Source: CAWINH01 sp963837425 (GTDB lineage Bacteria; Chloroflexota; Limnocylindria; QHBO01). From it: a stretch of DNA of 64,000 bases. Below, in pieces: positions 7,602-15,242 of this stretch (positions are counted from its first letter, which is position 1; each line of letters opens with the position of its first letter). The stretch spans positions 618,091-682,090 of the forward strand of contig CAWINH010000002.1 in NCBI GenBank assembly GCA_963837425.1. The letters are read 5' to 3'. A program made the position numbers and the translations under genes. A model generated the notes under the pieces. The model saw only the letters and a program-made list of their open reading frames with translations, was not told where the DNA came from and made no database searches.

Positions 7602-9047
7602 ATGCCCCAGCGATTGATTACCGGTCTGGACGGCGGTACTCGTGACGTTGCCGCGGAGACCCTCGACGCCCTCGCGGCGAGCCTGGACGGCTCGCTGCTG
7701 TACCCCGGGGACGAGGGATTTGCCGAGGCGACCAGCCTCTGGAACGGGATGATCACGAAGCAGCCGGCCATCGTGGTTCGGGCCGGGTCAACGCAGGACG
7801 TGGTGCGAACCGTCGACTTCGTCCGTGACAGCCAGCTCGAGCTGTCGATCAGGGGAGGTGGGCACAACATCGCGGGGTTAGCGCTGACCGATGGTGGCGT
7901 GACGCTCGACATGTCGGGGCTCACCGATGTTCACGTGGACGTGGATGCCAGCGTGGCGCGGGTCGGCCCGGGCTGCACGCTCGGCGATGTCGACCGAGCC
8001 ACCCAGGAACATGGGCTGGCTGCGACCTTCGGCTTCGTCTCGGCGACCGGCGTAGCAGGGCTGACCCTTGGCGGAGGGTTCGGCTACCTGAGCCGTCGCT
8101 TCGGTTGGACGATCGACGACCTGCAGGAGGTGGAACTCGTGACCGCCGATGGGGCCGTGCGTCGCAGCTCGCGCCTCGAGAACCCCGACCTCTTCTGGGC
8201 CCTCCAGGGCGGGGGTGGCAACTTCGGCGTCGTGACGGAATTCGTCTTCAATCTGCATCCGGTCGGCCCCAATGTGATGGCCGGCCTGATCGCGTGGCCG
8301 GCCAGCGAGGCCGATGGTGTTCTCGATCTCTTCAAGCGGGTAACTGCATCGGCGCCCCGCGAGTTGACGCTCGCCGTCCTGATGCGCAATGCGCCTCCCG
8401 CGCCGTGGCTTCCCCAGGAAGCCCATGGCACGCCGATCATCGCCATGGTCGCGTGTCACTCAGGCAGTCTCGACCAGGCGCAGGCGGACCTGGCCCCGAT
8501 CAAGTCTCACGCGCGTCCACTGGCCGATCTGGTACAGGTGAAGCCGTATGTCGCCCAGCAGTCCATGCTCGACGCGACGCAGCCCAAGGGGATGCACTAC
8601 TACTGGAAATCCGAGTTCCTGCCGAGCCTGAGCGACGAGGTCCTGGAAACATACAAGGCGCAATTCATCGACAACAAGGCACCCGCAAACCAGATCGTCT
8701 TGTTTCACGTTGCGGGGGCGCCGAACGATCATCCGGAGGACGACGGAGCGATGGGTAACCGCGATGCCGCCTTCGCCTGCGTCATCCAGGCGATGTGGGC
8801 CAAGGGAGACCCCGCTGGTGATGCGCATCGGGCGTGGGTGCGCACGGCATGGGAGGCGCTGAAGCCGTACTCCACCGGCGGCAACTACGTGAACTTCCAG
8901 ACCGAGGACGAGCCGGACGCTCGGACGGCCGAGTCCTACCGATCGAACCTCGAACGCCTCGCAGCGGCGAAGACGACGTACGACCCGTCGAATCTATTCC
9001 GCGTCAACCGGAACATTCGCCCTAGCTCAACCGCTGCAAGTAGGTAG
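7602..9047 (+). CDS. FAD-linked oxidase, berberine-bridge-enzyme type
   Basis: A 481-residue vanillyl-alcohol-oxidase/BBE-like flavoprotein. The FAD_binding_4 domain occupies roughly 50-190; RGGGHN supplies His88, the residue that binds FAD covalently in 6-hydroxynicotine oxidase relatives. The second covalent Cys of plant BBEs is not present in the matching loop (FVSATGVAGLTLGGGFG), so the flavin is probably singly attached. The C-terminal BBE segment is recognisable as TYDPSNLFRVNRNI near 462. A good ribosome-binding site (GGAGAGAGG) precedes the ATG. It stands alone next to the tRNA-Arg island. The substrate (often a sugar or aromatic) is unknown. Confidence 0.88.
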   Translation: MPQRLITGLDGGTRDVAAETLDALAASLDGSLLYPGDEGFAEATSLWNGMITKQPAIVVRAGSTQDVVRTVDFVRDSQLELSIRGGGHNIAGLALTDGGVTLDMSGLTDVHVDVDASVARVGPGCTLGDVDRATQEHGLAATFGFVSATGVAGLTLGGGFGYLSRRFGWTIDDLQEVELVTADGAVRRSSRLENPDLFWALQGGGGNFGVVTEFVFNLHPVGPNVMAGLIAWPASEADGVLDLFKRVTASAPRELTLAVLMRNAPPAPWLPQEAHGTPIIAMVACHSGSLDQAQADLAPIKSHARPLADLVQVKPYVAQQSMLDATQPKGMHYYWKSEFLPSLSDEVLETYKAQFIDNKAPANQIVLFHVAGAPNDHPEDDGAMGNRDAAFACVIQAMWAKGDPAGDAHRAWVRTAWEALKPYSTGGNYVNFQTEDEPDARTAESYRSNLERLAAAKTTYDPSNLFRVNRNIRPSSTAASR

Positions 9048-9061
9048 ATCTCGTCTTCGCG

Positions 9062-9221
9062 GCGCTGTGCGACAATGCGGCGTCCATTTTTCTGCTCTGT
9101 TTGAGCGTGAAGCGCGCGCCCGTAGCTCAGTGGACAGAGCGGGTGGCTTCGGACCAAATCGGCTGATGCGCTGTGGTTCGAGCGTGAGCTTCCGAACGAA
9201 ACGGGTCGAGTTATCCGCTGT
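9062..9221 (+). repeat. 160-bp repeat copy 1 with 5' half of tRNA-Arg (tRNA fragment 9116-9156)
   Basis: First of two ungapped 160-bp repeats. It contains about 54 bases matching the region upstream of the intact tRNA-Arg at 13350, the tRNA 5' half from the acceptor strand through the anticodon stem (9116-9156, one difference in the D loop), then 65 bases shared only with copy 2, ending GGGTCGAGTTATCCGCTGT. There is no T arm or 3' acceptor strand, so it is not a working tRNA. It has the appearance of an attachment-site remnant left when an element integrated into the anticodon region of the tRNA gene. Nothing else is seen in 9048-9285. Confidence 0.85.
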
Positions 9222-9285
9222 GTCGTAGCGCCGATGGGATGCATACCGCCGTGATGTCCAGCACCTGCCGCTGGCCTGCGACGGC

Positions 9286-10296
9286 CTATGTGCTGCGCCG
9301 CCCGCGACGCCGGCTTCGCTTGTAGGCCGTGACATCGCGCTTCGTTGAGTACCAGAGCCCGTCCTGGTGAGTCGCCCGCAGTCGACCGGCTTGTGCGGCC
9401 CTCCGAAGCGCCAGCAGGCTAAGGTCGCGATCCGCGAGCGCCGACAACGGCAGCAGCCGATGTGGGCCTGCGAGGGCCGGCAAGAGGAAGCGGTCCAGTC
9501 CGTCCTTGACCGCTCGCGCAAGAAGTTCAGCGAGAGACCCTGCGTTCCCTGCATCGGCCCGGCGGAGCGCTGCCAAGTACCGGGGCCGGTCCCGTTTGTA
9601 GATGACGGCGGGCGCATATCCTCGCCGGACGAGCAGCAGGTTCAGGGCCAGGCGACCCGCACGGCCGTTTCCATCACGGAACGGGTGGATCTGCTCGAAT
9701 CGAGCATGGAGTCCAGCGAGGTGCTTCATGAGGTGCTGCCCGTCGCGCGGCGCCGCATTGGAGTCCCGGATCCAGTCGGTGATGAGCGCGTGGACGTCGG
9801 TGAACGGGGGAGGCTGCATGCCACTGGGGAACGCGGCGATGTCGTGCAGGCGGAAGGACCCCGGACCTTCGCCGGGGGCCAGTTGCTCCGGTGGCTGCAC
9901 CTTCCACACCCCCTCGATCAGGGTCCGGTGGATCTGTCGCAATTCAGTGATCGTGATGTGGTTGCTCGGCGCCCAGGCCACTGCCTTCGTTGCCTGTTCA
10001 TACACCCATTCAGCGGCTTCCGCGTACCCTTGGACCTCGAGGTACTGGGCGAGTTCTTCGTTGCCCACCGCACGTCCCTCATCGAGCAGGAGCCGCACCT
10101 GCTTCAGCACCAGCGTGTTTCCCTCGATCGCGGTCGAGTTATGCGCCTCCTCGTACCAGATGCCCTTCCAGATGTCGCGTGCCTCGAACGGCGCTGGCAG
10201 GCCGCCGATACGGCGGAGCTCGTCGATCTCCCGATCGACTGCTTCGAAGATGGCTGTGCGCGTCGGTCGGCCACGGTGTGGCATTTCGATCGCCAT
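9286..10296 (-). CDS. Fic-domain protein (AMPylase-like) with C-terminal winged-helix-like domain
   Basis: A 336-residue Fic protein. The catalytic motif HPFRDGNGRAGR is complete at 204-215, so it should transfer AMP or another nucleotide from an NTP to a protein hydroxyl. The inhibitory motif STAIEGN (Ser54, Glu58) lies N-terminal to the Fic core, which makes this a class II, self-inhibited enzyme; Fic_N-type sequence surrounds it. After the core, about 265-330 has two short helices and an LWYSTKRDVTAYKRSR stretch resembling a MerR/excisionase-like DNA-binding domain. It is the only gene between the two tRNA-Arg fragments. A perfect operator-promoter lies just upstream, implying autoregulation. 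No antitoxin partner gene is adjacent. Confidence 0.92.
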   Translation of the reverse strand: MAIEMPHRGRPTRTAIFEAVDREIDELRRIGGLPAPFEARDIWKGIWYEEAHNSTAIEGNTLVLKQVRLLLDEGRAVGNEELAQYLEVQGYAEAAEWVYEQATKAVAWAPSNHITITELRQIHRTLIEGVWKVQPPEQLAPGEGPGSFRLHDIAAFPSGMQPPPFTDVHALITDWIRDSNAAPRDGQHLMKHLAGLHARFEQIHPFRDGNGRAGRLALNLLLVRRGYAPAVIYKRDRPRYLAALRRADAGNAGSLAELLARAVKDGLDRFLLPALAGPHRLLPLSALADRDLSLLALRRAAQAGRLRATHQDGLWYSTKRDVTAYKRSRRRGRRST

Positions 10297-10301
10297 TGGA
10301 A

Positions 10302-10391
10302 TTCAGTACGCCTAACGGGAAATATTGGGATCGTACTGAAGTCTAGTACCAGTTCGGTACGAGCGCGTCAAGAGAAATCGACCGTACCGAA
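10302..10391. promoter_or_regulatory. four 9-bp operator half-sites in two identical-geometry palindromes
   Basis: TTCAGTACG at 10302-10310 is matched by CGTACTGAA at 10332-10340, and TTCGGTACG at 10353-10361 by CGTACCGAA at 10383-10391. Each pair is a perfect inverted repeat with 9-bp arms and a 21-base gap, and the two modules are offset by 51 bases. Site 3 lies in the -35/-10 spacer and site 2 at the expected start point of the fic promoter, so a bound dimer or tetramer would block it. The likely ligand is the Fic protein itself through its C-terminal DNA-binding-like domain; that is inference. Confidence 0.8.
10343..10371 (-). promoter_or_regulatory. sigma-70-type promoter of fic
   Basis: On the minus strand TTGACG (10371-10366) and TACTAG (10348-10343) are separated by 17 bases. 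The predicted start point near 10336 leaves a leader of about 40 bases before the fic ATG at 10296. It is embedded among the operator half-sites. Confidence 0.65.
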
Positions 10392-10989
10392 TTCCCCTCG
10401 ACTGGTCGATTGGCTGGGCAGCGGTCGAGCGTGACATGTCAGCGGAAGGCGTACACCGACAATACCGCTCGTCGAGCGCTGTGCAACAATGCGCCGTCTG
10501 GTTTCCCGCTCTGTTTGAGCGTGAAACGCGCGCCCGTAGCTCAGCGGACAGAGCGGGTGGCTTCGGACCAAGAACCTCGATGCGCTGTGCTTCCACCGTA
10601 GGCACGCGACCGAAATGGGTCGAGTTATCCGCTGTCGCGCCGGATTCCTCCGTACAGGGTGTTGCAGGGACTGTCGTAGCGTTCGTGGCAGCCGACGGAC
10701 CGTACCGCCGCCGCGAGCCAGTCAAGCCAATCGGAGGACCCAGGTTCCATCGCTACCTCGGTCGCCCCGTGCAATTCCGTCAACAGTTCAGGCTCTTCGG
10801 CACTTCCTATTTGACAGTAGGTGCCAGATGCTACGAGTCCGCGACGGCCCGCGGGTGGCCGAACCGCGGCGTTGGTGTCCTTCAACTCCGGCTTTGGTCG
10901 GTGGACGTCACCGCAGTGCTCTCGCGTCTAATGGGAGGTATGATGAGACGCCCAGCATCTTTACACAGTCCCCGCCAATCAGGCCTCGA
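10392..10989. other. intergenic stretch of the tRNA-Arg island
   Basis: About 600 bases without a gene I can support, apart from the second 160-bp repeat described separately. Open frames here, including the 125-residue upstream extension of the protease frame and an 86-residue minus-strand frame at 10625-10885, have no recognisable domain and no ribosome-binding site. The stretch is less G+C-rich than the flanks. Confidence 0.5.
10476..10635 (+). repeat. 160-bp repeat copy 2 with 5' half of tRNA-Arg (tRNA fragment 10530-10570)
   Basis: Second copy, aligning base for base with 9062-9221 without gaps. The tRNA part (10530-10570) is identical to the intact gene through CTTCGGACCA, the 3' side of the anticodon stem, and then diverges into the 65-bp segment shared with copy 1. 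It closes the fic segment and opens the protease-lipoprotein segment. Confidence 0.85.
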
Positions 10990-11868
10990 ATGCTGGCGAC
11001 TGCCCTGACAATAGCCCTGGTATCAAGCCTAACAATCGGGGCTGTCTATGCCCTAGCAAGCGACCCCAGTGTTGCCACCACCACAGGCGGCGGGTCGGAC
11101 TCGGACAGGGGGAAGATCCTGCCGCTAACACCCGAACAACAAGTCATCCTTGACCAGAAGATGGCGGAGTTGCGCGCCATGGAGGACGCCTTGGCCTGGG
11201 GGGATGCGCCCGGCCCGATCGATGGCCCGGAACCGCTACCCTCCCCACACCCCAGTAGGGTTCTTCCAACGTACCCTCGCCACCAGTACCGGTACTTCTA
11301 TTGTGGCCCTGCTACCGTCCAAGTGGCGTCCAACCTGAGTTGGGATTACTACTACTCCTCGACGAGCGGTGAAACGGGCGCGACGAACAAGCACAAGCAG
11401 ACCACCATCAGCGCCACCTGGACGCACACGAACAGTAGTGGCACAACCGACGTCAACATGGTCGCCGGCATGAACGGCGCGAGCCACCTTCCATACACGC
11501 CGTTCTACTTCAAGTGGTCCAACCCGGTGTTCCAGGATTTCCACAACGCGATCATCATGGACACCGATGGATACGGCATGGCGCTAGCCGTCCACGTCAA
11601 CCCGCGCGACACGGTGAACGGGAACTACTACCTTCCCAACTGGGCGGGGGTGGACCCGAGCTCCGGCTACGGGCACTACATCGCGATCAACGGCTATTCA
11701 GGGCTCTACAGCGACCCCGTCCGGTGGGCCTACTACGACGATTCATCGGGCGGGGTTGACGAGTACGACGGCCACACCGTCATCCTCGGCTCGACTGGGG
11801 CCTACCGCTATGGCAGCTATGGCCTCTGGGAGACGATGAGAAATGGGAACAACTACCTGATCTGGTAG
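10990..11868 (+). CDS. secreted C39-like cysteine peptidase
   Basis: A 292-residue exported protein. A hydrophobic N-terminal segment (residues 2-23, ending ALA-S) is a signal peptide or anchor. The catalytic part follows the papain-like C39 layout: Cys105 in YFYCGPATVQ, His229 in GYGHYIAING, and Asp250 in AYYDDSSG. This arrangement is seen in Peptidase_C39-like/papain-like proteins of Gram-positive bacteria. I chose ATG 10990 because it starts exactly at the signal peptide, although no clear ribosome-binding site precedes it. Codon use is less G+C-biased than in neighbours, in keeping with transfer. The lipoprotein gene begins 8 bases after its stop, so the two form a cargo pair. Confidence 0.75.
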   Translation: MLATALTIALVSSLTIGAVYALASDPSVATTTGGGSDSDRGKILPLTPEQQVILDQKMAELRAMEDALAWGDAPGPIDGPEPLPSPHPSRVLPTYPRHQYRYFYCGPATVQVASNLSWDYYYSSTSGETGATNKHKQTTISATWTHTNSSGTTDVNMVAGMNGASHLPYTPFYFKWSNPVFQDFHNAIIMDTDGYGMALAVHVNPRDTVNGNYYLPNWAGVDPSSGYGHYIAINGYSGLYSDPVRWAYYDDSSGGVDEYDGHTVILGSTGAYRYGSYGLWETMRNGNNYLIW

Positions 11869-11876
11869 GGCTCACA

Positions 11877-13064
11877 TTGAAGTCTGTCGGCCCCGCTCTG
11901 GGCGCGATCCTGCTCCTCGCCGGGTGCGTAACCCCCAGTCCGCCCCCGACGGGGATCCCATCTGACACCCCGCGCGCTTCGCAAAGGTCGATCGGTCCGT
12001 CGGGTGCGCCATCAGAGGCACCGTCGTGGCTGACCACGGGGGCCATTGACCAGAAAGACACCACCCCTGCCCTGGCCTATACGAGTACCGGGAAGTACTT
12101 GGTGTGGTCGTCTGGTGTCCGGCTCGGGCCGTCGGCCCAACTGGCGCCCGATCTGTTTGGCTCCACCCCCGGCGGTCCTGTCCAGTTGCTCTACGACAAC
12201 CCAAACCGGGGCTCCGAGCTCCGTCGGATCGTGGGCGACGGTAATCAGCTCGCCTTTGTCGAACAGAACATCGGGGTCTTGGGCCTCGGAGGCTGGACGT
12301 TGTGGTACGTCCCCAGTCCAGGCACCGATGCCATCGAGATCGACCACGGGGTTATGACTGCACTGCCCGACATCGCCCTCGGCGGCAAGTGGCTGGTCTG
12401 GATGTCGGCCCCGGGTGAGGACAGCCAGCTGCTGGCCATGGACCTGACGACCATGACGCGCCGCGAGCTGCTTGCGAGTCCGGCCCTCGAGACCCAGTAC
12501 TGGCATCCCGCCGTCGATGGCGACCGGCTCGTATACGGCACCGTCGAGATGAGTCCCGACGGCCGCAGCGACGAGCGCCACATCTACCTGTTGGATCTGG
12601 CCGACTCCGGCGAGCCAGAGCGCCTCGATCACAGCACCTCCGCCTCCGAGCCCGCCATCCACGGCGATGACGTGATCTGGAAGGAGTCAGACCCGCGGCT
12701 CAACTTCGTGGTGAGCGGCGGCATCGTGCACTACGACCTGCGGACCGGCGCGAGCGAACCATTGCGAATGATGCCCGGCCCTCAGCCCGAGATCGACGGG
12801 TACCCGGCGGGGTGGATGCTGCCGAGCATCGGGAACCGCTACGTGGCGGCTTGGTCGGATTCCTCCAACGGCGACCGGACGATGTACCTCGCCGATTTCC
12901 GCACCGGCGACCTCCTCCAGATTCTTGACTTGGGCCCCACTGACGAAGCCCCGCATAACGTCGCCGTGCGACCGGAGCTGTCGGGCGACCTGCTGGCCTA
13001 TGTCTTCGCTCCCGCCGATGGCGACCTGGAGCTGCGCTGGATTCGCATTGGCGCTGGCCCCTGA
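11877..13064 (+). CDS. lipoprotein with beta-propeller-like repeats
   Basis: A 395-residue protein with a lipoprotein signal ending at Cys17 (LLLAGC), a Pro/Ser-rich linker to about residue 50, then at least five segments of the type W-L-V-W-M/DGDRLVYGTVE/GDDVIWKES, spaced 45-60 residues apart, which resemble the blades of TolB/WD40-type propellers. It would sit on the outer face of the membrane. The TTG start is inferred from the signal peptide position. It directly follows the C39-like peptidase, so it may be its substrate receptor, inhibitor or partner. No specific family was recognised. Confidence 0.65.
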   Translation: MKSVGPALGAILLLAGCVTPSPPPTGIPSDTPRASQRSIGPSGAPSEAPSWLTTGAIDQKDTTPALAYTSTGKYLVWSSGVRLGPSAQLAPDLFGSTPGGPVQLLYDNPNRGSELRRIVGDGNQLAFVEQNIGVLGLGGWTLWYVPSPGTDAIEIDHGVMTALPDIALGGKWLVWMSAPGEDSQLLAMDLTTMTRRELLASPALETQYWHPAVDGDRLVYGTVEMSPDGRSDERHIYLLDLADSGEPERLDHSTSASEPAIHGDDVIWKESDPRLNFVVSGGIVHYDLRTGASEPLRMMPGPQPEIDGYPAGWMLPSIGNRYVAAWSDSSNGDRTMYLADFRTGDLLQILDLGPTDEAPHNVAVRPELSGDLLAYVFAPADGDLELRWIRIGAGP

Positions 13065-13349
13065 AGGGCGGCTGGAGCCGACGAGGGAAACTCCGCCGGG
13101 CAGGTGAGGGAGGCGAGATCGGCGTGTTGCGTGGCTACCGAAAGGTTCGCCGCGGCGCACATTCCCAGGTGAAACTGGTTGACGTTGGCGGCGAGGTCGC
13201 CGCGGGTTACGATAGCCGAGGCGGGGGAGGCTGACGACAGCGCCGCGGGACTCCGTCCGACGGTTCAGAAGACGCGTCGGTCGTTCCGCTCTCATAACGC
13301 TGTAGTCAATGCTGAATCTGGTTTTCCGCTCTCATTGAGCGTGAAACGC
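13065..13349. other. region upstream of tRNA-Arg
   Basis: No gene seen. From about 13296 it matches the first 54 bases of the 160-bp repeats, including TTGAGCGTGAAACGC just before the tRNA, and so probably carries the tRNA promoter region copied at 9062 and 10476. Confidence 0.5.
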
Positions 13350-13425
13350 GCGCCCGTAGCTCAGCGGACAGAGCGGGTGGCTTCGGACCATCAGGTCGCG
13401 GGTTCAAATCCTGCCGGGCGCGCCA
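13350..13425 (+). tRNA. tRNA-Arg, anticodon TCG
   Basis: A complete cloverleaf: acceptor GCGCCCG pairing with CGGGCGC, D arm GCTC/GAGC, anticodon stem GGTGG/CCATC with loop CTTCGGA (anticodon TCG, reads CGA), T arm GCGGG-TTCAAAT-CCTGC, discriminator G and encoded CCA. It is the only intact copy; its 5' half occurs again at 9116 and 10530, so it is the insertion target of the island. Confidence 0.95.
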
Positions 13426-13460
13426 TAGCAAACGATCCGGTCAGCGATACAGCACGTGGT

Positions 13461-14474
13461 CTAGGCGCGAACCTCTTGGCGCAGGAAGCCGACGTAGGCT
13501 CCGGCGAACGAGGCCACCATGAGCGCCACGAGGGCGACGAGGTAGGGCCACGCGATGAGCAGGCTCTGGTCCAGTGAGAGGATCGTGGGCACCTGCTGCG
13601 AGAGCTGGATGAGCTGCCCAGGCCCGGAGACCGAGAGCGCGGTGATGCCCGGGTCGAGGGTCACCGCCGTCACCTGCTGGAAGAGCGAATCCGGGCTCAG
13701 CGCGGACAGGAGCTGGAGCGTCTGCGCGTGCGCGATCGTCTGGTCGATCGTCGCGTTGTCTGGCAGCGGCGACAGTGCCCCGGCGACGAGGTTCGCGAGA
13801 AGGCTGCCGAACAGCGTGAGCGACAGCCAGACCCCAATGGCGATCAGCGCGGACGTCGCGGCGCGCCCGGTCAGCACCGAGCACAGGGTGGCGAAGGCCA
13901 GCCAGACGCCGATGTAGACGATCGTCACCACCAGCCACACGACGAGCCGTTCGACCTCGCCGAATGCCGGGACGATCCCGAGCCGCAGCAGGCCCATCCC
14001 GGCCACGAGGGCCGTCATCGCGATGACGACCAGGCTGATGACCGTCAGCCCCGCCACGAACTTGCCGTTGATGACGTCGTCGCGGTGGATCGGCTGCGCG
14101 AGGAGGCGGGGGAGCGTGCCCTGCGACCGCTCGCCGTTCACCGCGTCGAAACCAAACGCGATTCCGAGCAGGGGCGCCAGGAAGCCGATGAGGCCCACGA
14201 AGGACGGGACCGGATCGTGACCGATCGTGAAGAGCGCCAGGAAGACCGCGTGCGCCCCGCTCGCCTGCTCCGCGACGCTGCGGATGTCGCCCGACGAGAA
14301 GTACACCGGGGTCGCGGCGGCGAGCCCCAGGATGAGGAGCAGAACGAGGAAGCGGGAGCTGGTGACCGCATCGGCCAGCTCCTTGCCGGCCACGGCGCGC
14401 CATCCCCCGGCAGCGCTGCGGACGGCGGGGGGTGGCGTGGTGGTGGGTGCGGCCGTCGCCGCCGGCGTCGTCAC
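13461..14474 (-). CDS. ABC-2-type transporter permease
   Basis: A 337-residue permease with a Pro/Thr-rich start, one helix near 45-65, a large loop, and further helices from about 100 to 325. FGFDAVNGERSQGTLPRLLAQPI is the conserved cytoplasmic helix region of the ABC2_membrane_5 family. Its start overlaps the end of the ATPase gene (14471-14474), so the two are co-translated. It is the last gene of a three-gene operon with a NEW3-domain protein. The substrate is unknown; such systems are often annotated as exporters. Confidence 0.88.
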   Translation of the reverse strand: MTTPAATAAPTTTPPPAVRSAAGGWRAVAGKELADAVTSSRFLVLLLILGLAAATPVYFSSGDIRSVAEQASGAHAVFLALFTIGHDPVPSFVGLIGFLAPLLGIAFGFDAVNGERSQGTLPRLLAQPIHRDDVINGKFVAGLTVISLVVIAMTALVAGMGLLRLGIVPAFGEVERLVVWLVVTIVYIGVWLAFATLCSVLTGRAATSALIAIGVWLSLTLFGSLLANLVAGALSPLPDNATIDQTIAHAQTLQLLSALSPDSLFQQVTAVTLDPGITALSVSGPGQLIQLSQQVPTILSLDQSLLIAWPYLVALVALMVASFAGAYVGFLRQEVRA

Positions 14475-15238
14475 GACGCCTTCTTCGCCGATGCCTCGGC
14501 GCGAGCCACCAGGCGACGGTACGTGTCATCGAGGCTGAGCGAGGCGTCGCCGGCCCGCTTCGCGAGCTCGGGAACGGTTCCCTCGGCGATCATCCGGCCG
14601 GCCAGGAAGATGCCGACCCGGTTGCAGATGCCCTGCGCCTGGGCCAGGAGATGGCTCGAGAGCAGGACGCCGAGCTCGCGCTCGTGCACCAGCCGTTCGA
14701 TGAGCTCGAGGATCTCGGCCACGCCGGTCGGGTCGATCGCCATCGTCGGCTCGTCGAGGATGAGCACCGCCGGGTCCTTCACGAGCGCATCGGCGATGCC
14801 GAGCCGCTGGCGCATGCCGCGCGAATAGGTGCCGACCCGTTGGTCGGCGGCATCGGCCAGGCCCACCTGCTCGATAAGCCCGTCGATGAGCGGCATGGCG
14901 TCGTTCGGATTCATCCCGTTCAGCCGGGCCGTGTAGCGGAGGTTTGCGCGCGCCGAGAGCCGGTCGTAGAAGCCGACCGCATCGGGCAGGTAGCCGACCC
15001 GGCGCTTCACCTCGAGTGGGTGGCGGGCCGGGTCCATCCCAAGCACACGTGCGGTGCCGGCGCTCGGCTCGGTGAGCCCGAGCAGCATGAGGATCGTCGT
15101 CGTCTTGCCGGCGCCGTTCGGGCCGAGCAGACCGAAGACTTCCCCACGCTTGACCCGCAGGCTCAACCGGTTGACGGCCGTGAACGATCCGTAGCGCTTT
15201 GTGAGGTTGCTGGTCTCGATGAGCGGGGCGTCGGCCAT
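14471..15238 (-). CDS. ABC transporter ATP-binding protein
   Basis: A 255-residue ATPase. Walker A is GPNGAGKTT, Walker B is VLILDEP, and the H-loop is SSHLL. The signature is YSRGMRQRL rather than LSGGQ, a variant common in ABC-2 exporters of this type. The open frame extends 15 codons upstream, but the ATG at 15238 gives the normal N-terminus (MADAPLIETSNLTKRYG) and starts 4 bases after the stop of the NEW3 gene. It powers the permease encoded next. Confidence 0.92.
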   Translation of the reverse strand: MADAPLIETSNLTKRYGSFTAVNRLSLRVKRGEVFGLLGPNGAGKTTTILMLLGLTEPSAGTARVLGMDPARHPLEVKRRVGYLPDAVGFYDRLSARANLRYTARLNGMNPNDAMPLIDGLIEQVGLADAADQRVGTYSRGMRQRLGIADALVKDPAVLILDEPTMAIDPTGVAEILELIERLVHERELGVLLSSHLLAQAQGICNRVGIFLAGRMIAEGTVPELAKRAGDASLSLDDTYRRLVARAEASAKKAS

Positions 15239-15242
15239 GGCG

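Noticed and set aside
9116..9156. Additional tRNA-Arg genes at 9116 and 10530
   Set aside because: Only the 5' half is present; no T arm or 3' acceptor strand follows, so they are fragments.
10615..10989. Longer N-terminus of the C39-like protease
   Set aside because: The upstream extension is Arg/Pro-rich, includes part of the 160-bp repeat and would bury the signal peptide.
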